A DNA stretch of 64,000 nucleotides from CAIUPE01 sp046091665 (GCA_046091665.1 JBJTCD010000122.1:14216-78215), one strand, 5' to 3'; positions 26,514 to 34,890 are shown, numbered from the stretch's first letter. Numbers and translations: made by a program. Notes: generated from the letters alone by a model not told the origin.

Positions 26514-27527
26514 ATGAAATTGAAGACGATTTTGGCTGCTGGCCTTGTGGCAGCGGTTTCTTTTACAGGCGCTTTGGCGAAGGATGTGTCGGGTGCCGGC
26601 GCGACATTCCCGGCTCCCGTTTATCTCAAATGGGCCGATGCCTATAAAAAGGCCACCGGCGCAGCGGTGAATTATCAGGGCGTTGGCTCGGGCGCTGGCC
26701 GCAAGCAGATTGAAGCCCGCACGGTGACTTTTGCCGGTTCAGACATCCCGCAAAAAGGTGACTGGCTTGATCAACGCGGCCTCGTGCAATGGCCGATGGT
26801 GATGGGCGGCATTGTGCCGATCGTCAATCTTGAAGGCATTGGCTCATCAGACCTCGTTCTCGACGGCCAGACGCTCGGCGATATCTATTCGGGCAAGATC
26901 AAGCGTTGGAATGATGCCGCTTTGACCGCGCTCAACCCGAAGGCGAAGCTTCCGGATCTGCCCATTATCGTGATCCGCCGTTCAGACGGTTCGGGCACGA
27001 CCTACAATTTCACATACTATCTCTCGGCCGTGAATGAAGACTTCAAGAAAAAAGTCGGCACGGGTGAAGCGGTTGAATGGCCGGTCGGCATCGGCGGCAA
27101 GGGCAATGATGGCGTAGCCAACAATGTCATGCAAACCAAGGGTTCGATTGGTTATGTTGAGCTCGCCTTCGCAATCCAGAACGGCCTTGCTTACACCGAC
27201 ATGATCAATGCGGCTGGCAAGCGCGTGAAGCCGAAATTCGAAAGCTTCCAGGCAGCCGCACAAAATGCTGATTGGGCCAAGGCTGATCATTTCAACCTCG
27301 TTCTTGCCAATCAGCCGGGCGCCAGCGCTTGGCCGATGACGGTGGCGACCTTCATCCTGATGCCGACAGAGCCTGAAGATGGCGAAGCTGCTGCGGCCGC
27401 GCTGAAATTCTTCGACTGGGCCTATGCGAATGGCGGCGGCATGGCCAAGGAACTCGATTATATCCCGATGCCTGACTCGGTTGTCTCAAAGGTGAAGGCG
27501 TCGGTCTGGTCACAAATCAAGAAATAA
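26514..27527 (+). CDS. pstS: Phosphate ABC transporter periplasmic binding protein PstS
   Basis: A 337-residue exported protein. The signal peptide (KTILAAGLVAAVSFTGALA) is followed by the mature start KDVSGAGATFPAPVYLKWADAYKKATG. The phosphate-binding loops are visible in GVGSGAGRKQIEARTVTFAGSD and IVIRRSDGSGTTYNFTYYLS. It captures inorganic phosphate in the periplasm and delivers it to PstCA. It starts the pst operon under a strong Pho box, and two hairpins follow its stop codon. Confidence 0.97.
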   Translation: MKLKTILAAGLVAAVSFTGALAKDVSGAGATFPAPVYLKWADAYKKATGAAVNYQGVGSGAGRKQIEARTVTFAGSDIPQKGDWLDQRGLVQWPMVMGGIVPIVNLEGIGSSDLVLDGQTLGDIYSGKIKRWNDAALTALNPKAKLPDLPIIVIRRSDGSGTTYNFTYYLSAVNEDFKKKVGTGEAVEWPVGIGGKGNDGVANNVMQTKGSIGYVELAFAIQNGLAYTDMINAAGKRVKPKFESFQAAAQNADWAKADHFNLVLANQPGASAWPMTVATFILMPTEPEDGEAAAAALKFFDWAYANGGGMAKELDYIPMPDSVVSKVKASVWSQIKK

Positions 27528-27540
27528 TCAGACTTTGCTT

Positions 27541-27602
27541 TGTCATCTTTCTGTGATGACACTCCTTAAAAGCTTCTCAGGGCGCTTCACAAAGCGCCCT
27601 GA
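27541..27602 (+). terminator. Tandem hairpins between pstS and pstC
   Basis: The first stem is TGTCATC / GATGACA (27541-27547 / 27555-27561, 7-base loop). The second is TCAGGGCGCTT / AAGCGCCCTGA (27577-27587 / 27592-27602, loop CACA), an 11-bp perfect stem. No long T run follows, so this is more likely a partial terminator or 3'-end stabiliser that leaves pstS mRNA more abundant than pstCAB. The first segment, TTGTCATCTTTCTGTGAT (27540-27557), also resembles a Pho box at 13 of 18 positions. Confidence 0.65.
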
Positions 27603-27672
27603 TTATATAGACCGGTGTCTCAGCAATAGGCGTCGCGTTTACAGATGATGGGTAGCGATCAAGGGACCTCCT

Positions 27673-28671
27673 ATGACACAAGTCACATCTTCACTTGATC
27701 TGCGCCAAACCGCCAGCACTGCCCGCTCAAAAATTCTTTCCTCGATGGCCACTGGTGATCGTATTTTTGCGTTCGTCACCCGCGCATGTGCCTATGGCGT
27801 CTTCATCCTTTTGCTCGGCATTATGGTGTCACTCATCATGGGTGCTTGGCCAGCGATTAAAACTTTCGGCCTTGAATTCTTGGTGACACGGCGTTGGGCA
27901 CCGCAACTTGATGAACCGATACTTGGCGCGCTCGCACCAATCTATGGAACGCTGCTTACCTCTTTTGTTGCGATGTTGATTGCGGTTCCTTTTGGTCTCG
28001 GCATCGCGATTTTTTTAACGGAACTTTGCCCTATTCCCTTGCGCCGCCCGATCCGTGTTGCGGTTGAACTTTTGGCAGGCGTTCCGTCAATCATCTATGG
28101 CATGTGGGGCTTCTTTGTCCTTGGGCCTTTCTTAGCGCATTATGTCGAGCCCCCTATCGTGTGGGCCGTGCAAGATATTCCGGTGCTGAATATCATTTTC
28201 GGTGCTGAGATGATTTCAAATATCAGTCTTTTTAATGCATCGCTTGTGCTTGCGATTATGATTCTCCCGTTCATCACCGCAATTGCTGTTGACGTCTTCA
28301 GTACGGTGCCGCCTGTATTGAAAGAGTCTGCCTATGGAATTGGCTGCACGACATGGGAAGTGGTAACAAATGTCGTCGTTCCTTATGCGCGTGTTGGTTT
28401 GGTTGGCGGCGTGATGTTGGCGCTTGGTCGGGCGCTTGGCGAAACCATGGCCGTGACCTTCATCATCGGTAATAGTTTCAAGATTGATGGTTCAATCTTC
28501 TCACCGGGTACAACCATTTCCGCTGCGATTGCCAGTGAATTTGCGGAAAGCTCTGATCTACATCGTTCGGCTTTGATGTATCTTGGCCTCTTGCTTTTCA
28601 TACTCACTTTCTTTGTTCTCGCAGCCGCACGTTTGATGTTGATGCGTCTCGAAAAGCGTGCAGGAGCTTGA
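27673..28671 (+). CDS. pstC: Phosphate ABC transporter permease PstC
   Basis: A 332-residue inner-membrane permease with about six transmembrane segments. The binding-protein-dependent transport loop is in LKESAYGIGCTTWEVVTNVVVPYARVGLVGG, with GRALGETMAVTFIIGNS after it, a PstC hallmark. AELLAGVPSIIYGMWGFFVLGP (here VELLAGVPSIIYGMW) is conserved in PstC. It pairs with PstA to form the phosphate channel. Its stop is one base from the pstA ATG. Confidence 0.96.
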   Translation: MTQVTSSLDLRQTASTARSKILSSMATGDRIFAFVTRACAYGVFILLLGIMVSLIMGAWPAIKTFGLEFLVTRRWAPQLDEPILGALAPIYGTLLTSFVAMLIAVPFGLGIAIFLTELCPIPLRRPIRVAVELLAGVPSIIYGMWGFFVLGPFLAHYVEPPIVWAVQDIPVLNIIFGAEMISNISLFNASLVLAIMILPFITAIAVDVFSTVPPVLKESAYGIGCTTWEVVTNVVVPYARVGLVGGVMLALGRALGETMAVTFIIGNSFKIDGSIFSPGTTISAAIASEFAESSDLHRSALMYLGLLLFILTFFVLAAARLMLMRLEKRAGA

Positions 28672-28672
28672 G

Positions 28673-29515
28673 ATGTCACTTTATGCAAGCCGCCGTCGCT
28701 CAAATTTTACCGCGATGACATTGTGTTTGATCGCTACGGGCATTGGCATTATCTGGCTCTTTTTGATTTTGTTTTCGCTCCTTTTGAATGGATTACCGCA
28801 TCTCTCCTTCTCAACTTTTTTTGAGATGACCCCGCCCCCCGGCGAGACGGGAGGCGGACTGGCCAATGCGATTTTCGGTACATTACTGATGACTTTTCTA
28901 GGCGTCGGCGTTGGCGCGCCGATTGGCGTAATGGCGGGAACCTATTTGGCCGAATATGGCCGTTACTCGAAGACAACACCCGCGATCCGTTTCATCAATG
29001 ATATTCTTCTCTCGGCCCCATCGATCATTATTGGGCTCTTCATTTATGGACTTGTTGTTGTGCCGATGAAGAATTTTTCTGCACTTGCGGGTTCATTGGC
29101 TTTGGCTGTGATCGTCATACCTGTTGTTGTGAGAACAACCGAAGACATGTTGTTGCTTGTGCCGAACACTTTGCGTGAGGCAGCGTCAGCGATGGGTCTG
29201 CCGCGGTCACACGTCGTGTGGCACGTGGCCTATCGTGCGGCGCGCACGGGTATTTTGACAGGTATTCTTCTGGGTGTCGCGCGCATTGCCGGTGAAACAG
29301 CACCGCTTCTCTTTACCGCCTTCTCCAATAATTTCTGGAGCGCAAGCCTTTTGAAGCCGATCGCCAGCCTGCCTACGACGATCAATAGTTTCATCAACAC
29401 GCCTGATGCCAATATGAAAGAATTGGCGTGGACAGGGGCTTTGATTGTGACATTGGCTGTATTGGGATTAAACATCGCTGCGCGAATTTTGGGCGCGGCC
29501 AAAAAGCAATCGTGA
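28673..29515 (+). CDS. pstA: Phosphate ABC transporter permease PstA
   Basis: A 280-residue membrane protein with about six hydrophobic segments, the second pore subunit. Characteristic text: LLSAPSIIIGLFIYGLVVVPM, VVRTTEDMLLLVPNTLREAASAMGLPRSHVVWHV and GVARIAGETAPLLFTAFSNNFW. AGGAG lies 6 bases before the ATG at 28673. It is translated right after pstC. Confidence 0.96.
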   Translation: MSLYASRRRSNFTAMTLCLIATGIGIIWLFLILFSLLLNGLPHLSFSTFFEMTPPPGETGGGLANAIFGTLLMTFLGVGVGAPIGVMAGTYLAEYGRYSKTTPAIRFINDILLSAPSIIIGLFIYGLVVVPMKNFSALAGSLALAVIVIPVVVRTTEDMLLLVPNTLREAASAMGLPRSHVVWHVAYRAARTGILTGILLGVARIAGETAPLLFTAFSNNFWSASLLKPIASLPTTINSFINTPDANMKELAWTGALIVTLAVLGLNIAARILGAAKKQS

Positions 29516-29556
29516 TGGAATTGAGTATCTAACCGAATAACTGGATAGACAGAGCT

Positions 29557-30312
29557 ATGAACGAGAAGATATCAATCCGTGACTTAAAATTTTTCTACGG
29601 AACCAGTTTGGCTCTGAAGGGAATCAATATCCCTCTTTATGCGAATAAAGTGACGGCCTTTATCGGGCCATCGGGCTGCGGAAAATCAACGCTGCTTCGC
29701 GTTTTGAACCGCATGTATGATCTCTATCCCAATCAACATGCCGAGGGGCAGGTCCTTTTTGACGGCCGCAATATTCTCGATTCTGATGTTGATCTTAATC
29801 TCTTGCGCGCTCGCATCGGCATGGTGTTTCAAAAGCCGACACCATTTCCGATGACGATTTATGATAATATCGCGTTTGGCTTGAAGCTTTATGAAAATCT
29901 TTCCAAGTCGGAGCTCGATGGGCGTGTCGAAGATGCGTTGAAACGCGCAGCCCTATGGTCTGAAGTCAAAGACAAGCTCAATGCAAATGGATTAAGTCTT
30001 TCGGGTGGACAGCAGCAACGTCTTTGCATTGCACGCACCGTTGCGATTAAGCCGGAAGTGATTTTGTTTGACGAGCCTTGCTCGGCGCTGGATCCGATTT
30101 CAACGGCTAAGATTGAAGAGTTGATTGATGAGTTGAAGCACGATTACACGATCGCGATTGTAACCCACAATATGCAACAGGCGGCACGTGTGTCCGAACA
30201 TACGGCCTTTATGTATCTTGGCGAATTGGTTGAATTCGACGAGACTTCGAAAATCTTTACCGCACCAAGCGATTCACGAACGCAAGATTATATTACCGGC
30301 CGCTTCGGCTGA
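29557..30312 (+). CDS. pstB: Phosphate ABC transporter ATP-binding protein PstB
   Basis: A 251-residue ABC ATPase that powers phosphate import on the cytoplasmic face of PstCA. Walker A is GPSGCGKSTLLRVLNRM, the Q loop follows in GMVFQKPTPFPMTIYDN, the signature is LSGGQQQRLCIART and Walker B is VILFDEPCSALDP; the H-loop histidine is in IVTHNMQQA. Length matches PstB (about 250). Confidence 0.97.
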   Translation: MNEKISIRDLKFFYGTSLALKGINIPLYANKVTAFIGPSGCGKSTLLRVLNRMYDLYPNQHAEGQVLFDGRNILDSDVDLNLLRARIGMVFQKPTPFPMTIYDNIAFGLKLYENLSKSELDGRVEDALKRAALWSEVKDKLNANGLSLSGGQQQRLCIARTVAIKPEVILFDEPCSALDPISTAKIEELIDELKHDYTIAIVTHNMQQAARVSEHTAFMYLGELVEFDETSKIFTAPSDSRTQDYITGRFG

Positions 30313-30339
30313 TGTGAGTTTAGGAATTGGAGAAAGACC

Positions 30340-31047
30340 ATGGTCGATCATACCGTACGCGCTTATGATGATGAGTTGATGGAGATCGGTCGCAAGATTT
30401 CCGAAATGGGCGGCATTGCCGAGACCATGCTGACCAATGCGATTGATGCGCTCGTGAAGGGCGATACGGATCTTGCCCAACGTGTCATCGCAACTGATCC
30501 AAAACTTGATGCGCTTGAACGCGAGATTGAAGAGAAAGCCGTTTTGACGATAGCGCGTCGTCAACCCATGGCGATTGACTTGCGCGCGCTGGTGTCGGCC
30601 ATCCGCATCGCATCCGATATTGAACGCATTGGAGATCTCGCCAAGAATGTTGGTAAACGTGTTGTGGCGATGGACGGACAATTTGCACCGCAAAAAATTG
30701 TCGGCGGTGTCGTTCATATCAGCGATCTCGCGCTTGAGCGTCTTCATCGCGTGCTCGGCGCCTATGCGCAGCGTGATGTGAATGCCGCGCTTGATGTGTG
30801 GCAGCATGACGAGGAAATTGATCAGCTCTATAATTCACTTTTCCGCGAATTACTGACCTATATGATGGAAGATCCGCGCAATATCGGCTTCTGCACGCAT
30901 CTCTTGTTCTCCGCCAAGAATATTGAGCGCATCGGCGATCACGCGACCAATATCGCGGAAACAATTCATTATTTGGTCAAAGGCGAAACCATTACTGCAG
31001 ACCGTCCGCGTGTTTCGGGTGCTTATGAGCCCTTAAGTTTAGGTTGA
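30340..31047 (+). CDS. phoU: Phosphate signalling regulator PhoU
   Basis: A 235-residue all-helical protein made of two PhoU repeats. The repeats show metal-binding-type acidic helices, for example IASDIERIGDLAKNVGKR near residue 90 and FSAKNIERIGDHATNIAE near residue 195. It transmits the transport state of PstSCAB to PhoR and restrains phosphate uptake. GGAG precedes the ATG. It sits between pstB and phoB, the standard order. Confidence 0.97.
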   Translation: MVDHTVRAYDDELMEIGRKISEMGGIAETMLTNAIDALVKGDTDLAQRVIATDPKLDALEREIEEKAVLTIARRQPMAIDLRALVSAIRIASDIERIGDLAKNVGKRVVAMDGQFAPQKIVGGVVHISDLALERLHRVLGAYAQRDVNAALDVWQHDEEIDQLYNSLFRELLTYMMEDPRNIGFCTHLLFSAKNIERIGDHATNIAETIHYLVKGETITADRPRVSGAYEPLSLG

Positions 31048-31076
31048 TTGATCCATAGTTGTCCCGGAAAGTGTAA

Positions 31077-31784
31077 ATGACAACAAAGCCTCGCATTCTC
31101 GTCGTTGAAGACGAAGAGCCTCTATCACTTTTGTTGCGCTACAATCTCGAATCCGAAGGTTATGAAGTTGAAAGCGCGATGCGAGGTGATGATGCGGAAT
31201 TGATGCTCAAAGAGCATATTCCCGATCTTGTCTTGCTTGATTGGATGTTGCCGGGGCTTTCGGGGATCGAGCTTTGTCGGCGGTTACGACAAAGAACGGA
31301 TACAAAAACCTTACCGATTATTTTGCTCACAGCACGCGGCGAAGAAGATGAGCGAGTGCGCGGCCTAGCAACAGGTGCCGATGATTATGTCGTCAAACCT
31401 TTTTCAGTGCCGGAGCTTTTAGCGCGCGTCGGCGCACTCTTAAGGCGCGTCTCGCCAAACCGTGTGTCTTCGGCATTAGAGGCGGGCGATCTTCACCTTG
31501 ATCGCTCAAGCCATCGTGTGCGTCGTTCAGGCCGTGAATTGCATTTGGGCCCAACCGAGTTTCGGTTGCTCGAATTTTTGATGGAGCGTCCGGGGCGTGT
31601 TTTTTCGCGCGCGCAATTGCTTGATCATGTCTGGGGCATGGATTCCGAAATCGACGAACGCACGGTGGATGTCCATGTCGGCCGCTTGCGCAAAGCGATC
31701 AACAAGCCACGCGAGCGCGATCCGGTGCGCACCATTCGTGGCGCGGGCTATTCATTCGACGAGAATTTTAATCGAAAGAACTGA
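31077..31784 (+). CDS. phoB: Phosphate regulon response regulator PhoB
   Basis: A 235-residue OmpR/PhoB-class regulator. The receiver domain has acidic pocket VVEDEEP, phospho-acceptor aspartate in LVLLDWMLPG, and the conserved lysine in VVKPFSVPEL. The C-terminal winged helix has LGPTEFRLLEFLMERPGRVFSRAQLLDHVWG and TVDVHVGRLRKAI. It binds the Pho boxes before pstS and probably olsB. It ends the operon and is convergent with gcrA, with only 16 bases between. Confidence 0.96.
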   Translation: MTTKPRILVVEDEEPLSLLLRYNLESEGYEVESAMRGDDAELMLKEHIPDLVLLDWMLPGLSGIELCRRLRQRTDTKTLPIILLTARGEEDERVRGLATGADDYVVKPFSVPELLARVGALLRRVSPNRVSSALEAGDLHLDRSSHRVRRSGRELHLGPTEFRLLEFLMERPGRVFSRAQLLDHVWGMDSEIDERTVDVHVGRLRKAINKPRERDPVRTIRGAGYSFDENFNRKN

Positions 31785-31800
31785 GCGTGCGTTCCGCCTA

Positions 31801-32361
31801 TCAGACTTTGTTTTTGCGACGATCGCTCGAAGGCTGATACGCAATGCGCGAATGGAAGGCGCAATAAGGCGTTCCGATCGGCGACTCTGCGCCACAGAAG
31901 CGGAAATCTGACGATGAAGGATCACCAAACGGCCAGCGGCAGGTGGATTCACGCAATTCCATGATCGTGATCCGCTCCGACATCGGCACAACAACATCCG
32001 TGAAGGGTTCGGGATCATACGCAACGACCGGAGCAATCGCTTCAGCCGTCACTGGAGATGGGCTCAAAGCAAGATTGCCGCGGATCGCTGCCTGACCGGC
32101 GGCGGCTGATGAATAAGAGCCAAGGCCAGCGCGATTTGCTGAATGCGTCAAAGGGTGGCTCGGTGCGCGGGTGATTTTGCGCGGCCGCGCGGCTTGTGAG
32201 GAGGGCGCTTTTGCCCGGCCCGAAAGCCCCAAGCGGTGCACTTTGCCAATCACCGCATTGCGGGTGATGCCATTCGCCAATTCAGTCGCGATCTGGCTTG
32301 CACTCAGGCCTTGGTTCCAAAGCTTGCGCAGCAACTCGACTCGTTCATCGGTCCAGGACAT
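31801..32361 (-). CDS. gcrA: Cell cycle regulator GcrA
   Basis: A 186-residue protein that begins MSWTDERVELLRKLWNQGLSASQIA, the GcrA DNA-binding helix-turn-helix, followed by TRNAVIGKVHRLGLSGR. After a long proline/serine/alanine linker (residues 60-130) comes the C-terminal domain STCRWPFGDP...FRFCGAESPIGTPYCAFHSRIAY, which contacts sigma-70 RNA polymerase. In Caulobacter GcrA reads CcrM-methylated GANTC sites. GAGG lies 6 bases before the ATG at 32361. Its upstream region carries a dense GANTC cluster. Confidence 0.94.
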   Translation of the reverse strand: MSWTDERVELLRKLWNQGLSASQIATELANGITRNAVIGKVHRLGLSGRAKAPSSQAARPRKITRAPSHPLTHSANRAGLGSYSSAAAGQAAIRGNLALSPSPVTAEAIAPVVAYDPEPFTDVVVPMSERITIMELRESTCRWPFGDPSSSDFRFCGAESPIGTPYCAFHSRIAYQPSSDRRKNKV

Positions 32362-32505
32362 CGATTTCCTCACATAAACAACTGACAAACCCGATTGGTG
32401 GGGTTCTGCCGCTTTGCTTTGCAACTCACAAAACCAAGCGAAGAAATGAAGCCTTAACGCCACCAGATATCGCGTTTGATGCGTCGAAAACCTACAATAT
32501 GCGTT

Positions 32506-32551
32506 GACTCCGTCGCAAGAGTCGCTGAGTCCGCTGATGAGTCGCCGAATC
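32506..32551. promoter_or_regulatory. Cluster of five GANTC (CcrM) sites
   Basis: GACTC 32506, GAGTC 32519, GAGTC 32527, GAGTC 32539 and GAATC 32547 (start positions). Intervals are 13, 8, 12 and 8 bases, so two 8-base-spaced pairs recur with a 20-base period. GANTC is the target of the cell-cycle DNA methyltransferase CcrM. It lies 145-190 bases before the gcrA ATG and 182-227 before that of argD. Confidence 0.8.
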
Positions 32552-32571
32552 AGTTTTCCCCAGCGATGAAT

Positions 32572-32580
32572 AGTGGATAA
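32572..32580 (-). promoter_or_regulatory. Candidate DnaA box
   Basis: Minus strand TTATCCACT, matching 8 of 9 positions of the strong DnaA box TTATCCACA. It lies 21 bases beyond the GANTC cluster in the gcrA upstream region. A single box could regulate transcription; it does not by itself make an origin. Confidence 0.55.
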
Positions 32581-32629
32581 GTGCTTATGGTCCGACTTTA
32601 GGGGTGAGAATGGGTGCCGCCCTCTTCAA

Positions 32630-32660
32630 TTGACAGTGCGAGCCCAGTCCGTGCTATAAG
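32630..32660 (+). promoter_or_regulatory. Candidate sigma-70 promoter for argD
   Basis: TTGACA (32630-32635) and TATAAG (32655-32660), spaced by 19 bases, slightly long. Transcription would start near 32667, leaving a leader of about 65 bases before the argD ATG. Confidence 0.5.
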
Positions 32661-32674
32661 TTCTTTCACGATGA

Positions 32675-32706
32675 GCCGTCCCTCGGGGCGGCCATTTTTA
32701 TTTTTT
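32675..32706 (+). terminator. Terminator-like hairpin in the argD leader
   Basis: GCCGTCC (32675-32681), loop CTCG, GGGCGGC (32686-32692): a 7-bp stem with one G-U pair, followed by ATTTTTATTTTTT. It begins only about 8-10 bases after the presumed start of transcription, so it could act as an attenuator. GAGCCGT of the left arm recurs at 32722-32728, over the ribosome binding site, so the right arm might pair with either. Confidence 0.55.
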
Positions 32707-32732
32707 CCGTGTCTTTTTCGGGAGCCGTGTCC

Positions 32733-33968
32733 ATGTCCGGACCCAGTTCTGCAGTCGCATCGCCCGCCTCCGCTTTGTTGCCGACTTTCGCGCGTCTCGA
32801 CATTGGCTTTGAACGCGGCGAAGGCTGCTGGCTCTATGATCAGAAGGGCGAAGCCTATCTCGATTTTGGCTCGGGCATTGCTGTGAACGCTTTAGGCCAT
32901 GCGCATCCGCATCTCGTTGAGGCGTTGCAAGCGCAAGCGGCCAAGCTTTGGCATGTTTCAAATCTTTATCAGATTCCCGAAGGCGAAAGACTCGCACGCC
33001 GCCTCGTCGAGCATAGTTTTGCTGATACGGTCTTCTTTACCAATTCGGGTGCGGAGGCGCTTGAATGTGCGATCAAAATGGCGCGCAAATATCATTCGGC
33101 GAATGGTAACCCCGAGAAATTTCGCATCATCACTTTTGAAGGCGCATTTCACGGTCGCACACTTGCGACGCTCGCCGCCGGCGGGCAGAAAAAATATCTT
33201 GATGGCTTCGGCCCCAAGGTCGATGGTTTTGATCAAGTCGCTTTTGCTGATCATGATGCGATTGAAAAAGCCATCACGCCAGAAACAGCAGCGATTTTGA
33301 TTGAACCCATTCAAGGAGAAGGGGGCGTTCGCGTTGTGCCATCGCAATGTCTCAAGGGTTTACGTGAATTGTGCGATCGCCATGGCCTCTTATTGATTTT
33401 CGACGAGGTCCAATGTGGCATGGGCCGCACCGGTCATCTCTTTGCCTATCAAAAATCAGGTGTTGCGCCCGACATCATGGCGCTCGCAAAAGGTTTGGGC
33501 GGCGGCTTTCCGGTCGGTGCTTGCCTTGCAACGCTTGAAGCAGGCAAAGGCATGACGGCCGGATCGCATGGCACGACATTCGGCGGCAATCCGCTGGCCA
33601 TGGCTGTTGGCAATGCGGTGCTTGATGTGATGCTCGCACCGGGTTTTCTCGATCATGTCCGCCATATGGGGTTGCTCTTCAAACAAAAACTCGCCGCTTT
33701 AAAAGACAGACATCCGCGTGTGATTGCTGATGTGCGTGGCGAAGGTCTGTTAATGGGTGTTAAAGCCGCGCAACCCAATACGGAACTCACCAAAGCCTTG
33801 TTTAACGAGCATATGTTATCCGTTGGCGCGGGCGATAATGTCGTGCGTCTTCTGCCGCCTTTGATCATTGATGAAAAGCTTGCCGATGATGCCCTTCATC
33901 GTCTTGATGCGGCTTGTGCACGCATTGAAGCCGAGCACGGATTTACCGCGACAGGGAGCGCGGCTTGA
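32733..33968 (+). CDS. argD: Acetylornithine aminotransferase
   Basis: A 411-residue class-III PLP aminotransferase that makes N-acetylornithine in arginine synthesis (and often succinyldiaminopimelate in lysine synthesis). It has DFGSGIAVNALGHAHP near the N-terminus, TNSGAEALECAIKMARKY, FHGRTLATLAA, the aspartate FDEVQCGMGRTG and the PLP lysine Lys253 in ALAKGLGGGFPVGA. GGGAG lies 8 bases before the ATG at 32733. It starts argD-argF-hslO-NlpC, with argF following by 2 bases. Confidence 0.95.
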   Translation: MSGPSSAVASPASALLPTFARLDIGFERGEGCWLYDQKGEAYLDFGSGIAVNALGHAHPHLVEALQAQAAKLWHVSNLYQIPEGERLARRLVEHSFADTVFFTNSGAEALECAIKMARKYHSANGNPEKFRIITFEGAFHGRTLATLAAGGQKKYLDGFGPKVDGFDQVAFADHDAIEKAITPETAAILIEPIQGEGGVRVVPSQCLKGLRELCDRHGLLLIFDEVQCGMGRTGHLFAYQKSGVAPDIMALAKGLGGGFPVGACLATLEAGKGMTAGSHGTTFGGNPLAMAVGNAVLDVMLAPGFLDHVRHMGLLFKQKLAALKDRHPRVIADVRGEGLLMGVKAAQPNTELTKALFNEHMLSVGAGDNVVRLLPPLIIDEKLADDALHRLDAACARIEAEHGFTATGSAA

Positions 33969-33970
33969 TC

Positions 33971-34888
33971 ATGAGCCAACGTCATTTTCTTGAGTTGAGC
34001 GATTTTTCTGCAGGCGCCTTGCGGGGCCTTCTTGATCAGGCGCATGCCATCAAGACTGTTCGCAACAAAGACAAAGTCAATGCGCCGAAGCCGCTTGCAG
34101 GCAAAGTGCTCGCGATGATTTTTGACCGCCCCTCAACGCGCACACGCGTGTCATTCGATGTGGGTATGCGCGAGCTTGGCGGCGAAACTATCATGCTCAC
34201 CGGCGCAGAAATGCAGCTTGGTCGTGGCGAAACAATTGCTGATACGGCACGTGTTCTTTCACGCTATGTCGATGCGATTATGGTGCGTATGCTCGATCAT
34301 GCGAAAGTGCGCGAGCTTGCCGAATATGCCACCGTCCCCGTGATCAATGGCCTGACAAAATTATCGCATCCCTGTCAGGTGATGGCTGATATTCTCACTT
34401 ACGAAGAACATCGCGGGTCGATCAAAGGTAAAAAAGTCGCGTGGATGGGGGATGCAAATAATGTTCTTGCCTCATGGGTTCATGCCGCTGCACGTTTTGA
34501 TTTCCAACTGGTGATCGCCGCACCTGAAGACTTGTCGCCATCAGCAGAATTGATTGCTTGGGCGCGTAATGAAGGCGCGCGTGTCACTGTGACCCGTAGT
34601 CCGCAAGACGCGGCAGATCAAGCTGATTGCATTGTGACGGATTGTTGGGTGTCGATGGGCGATGAAGATGCGGGTCGTCGCCATAATCTTCTCGCACCCT
34701 ATCAAGTGAATTCTGCATTGATGGCGCGCGCATCTTCAAAAGCTTTGTTCATGCATTGTTTGCCCGCGCATCGCGGCGAAGAAGTTACAGATGATGTGAT
34801 GGACGGTCCGCAAAGCGTTGTGTTTGACGAAGCCGAAAATCGCTTGCATGCTCAAAAATCCGTTCTCGCTTGGAGTCTCGGGGCCTGA
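33971..34888 (+). CDS. argF: Ornithine carbamoyltransferase
   Basis: A 305-residue enzyme that joins ornithine and carbamoyl phosphate to give citrulline. The carbamoyl phosphate loop is RPSTRTRVSFDVG. HPCQVMADI, the WMGDANNVLASW segment and the ornithine loop FMHCLPAHRGEEV are all intact. Length matches the family. The ATG at 33971 lies 2 bases after the argD stop, and argD-argF adjacency is usual in rhizobia. Confidence 0.97.
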   Translation: MSQRHFLELSDFSAGALRGLLDQAHAIKTVRNKDKVNAPKPLAGKVLAMIFDRPSTRTRVSFDVGMRELGGETIMLTGAEMQLGRGETIADTARVLSRYVDAIMVRMLDHAKVRELAEYATVPVINGLTKLSHPCQVMADILTYEEHRGSIKGKKVAWMGDANNVLASWVHAAARFDFQLVIAAPEDLSPSAELIAWARNEGARVTVTRSPQDAADQADCIVTDCWVSMGDEDAGRRHNLLAPYQVNSALMARASSKALFMHCLPAHRGEEVTDDVMDGPQSVVFDEAENRLHAQKSVLAWSLGA

Positions 34889-34890
34889 TT

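Larger units (their letters stand above)
32362..32732. other. gcrA/argD divergent intergenic region
   Basis: A 371-base gap that holds, left to right, the gcrA 5' leader, a cluster of five GANTC sites (32506-32551), a near-consensus DnaA box (32572-32580), a sigma-70-like promoter facing argD (32630-32660) and a promoter-proximal hairpin with T run (32675-32706). No protein gene is supported within it. Confidence 0.75.
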
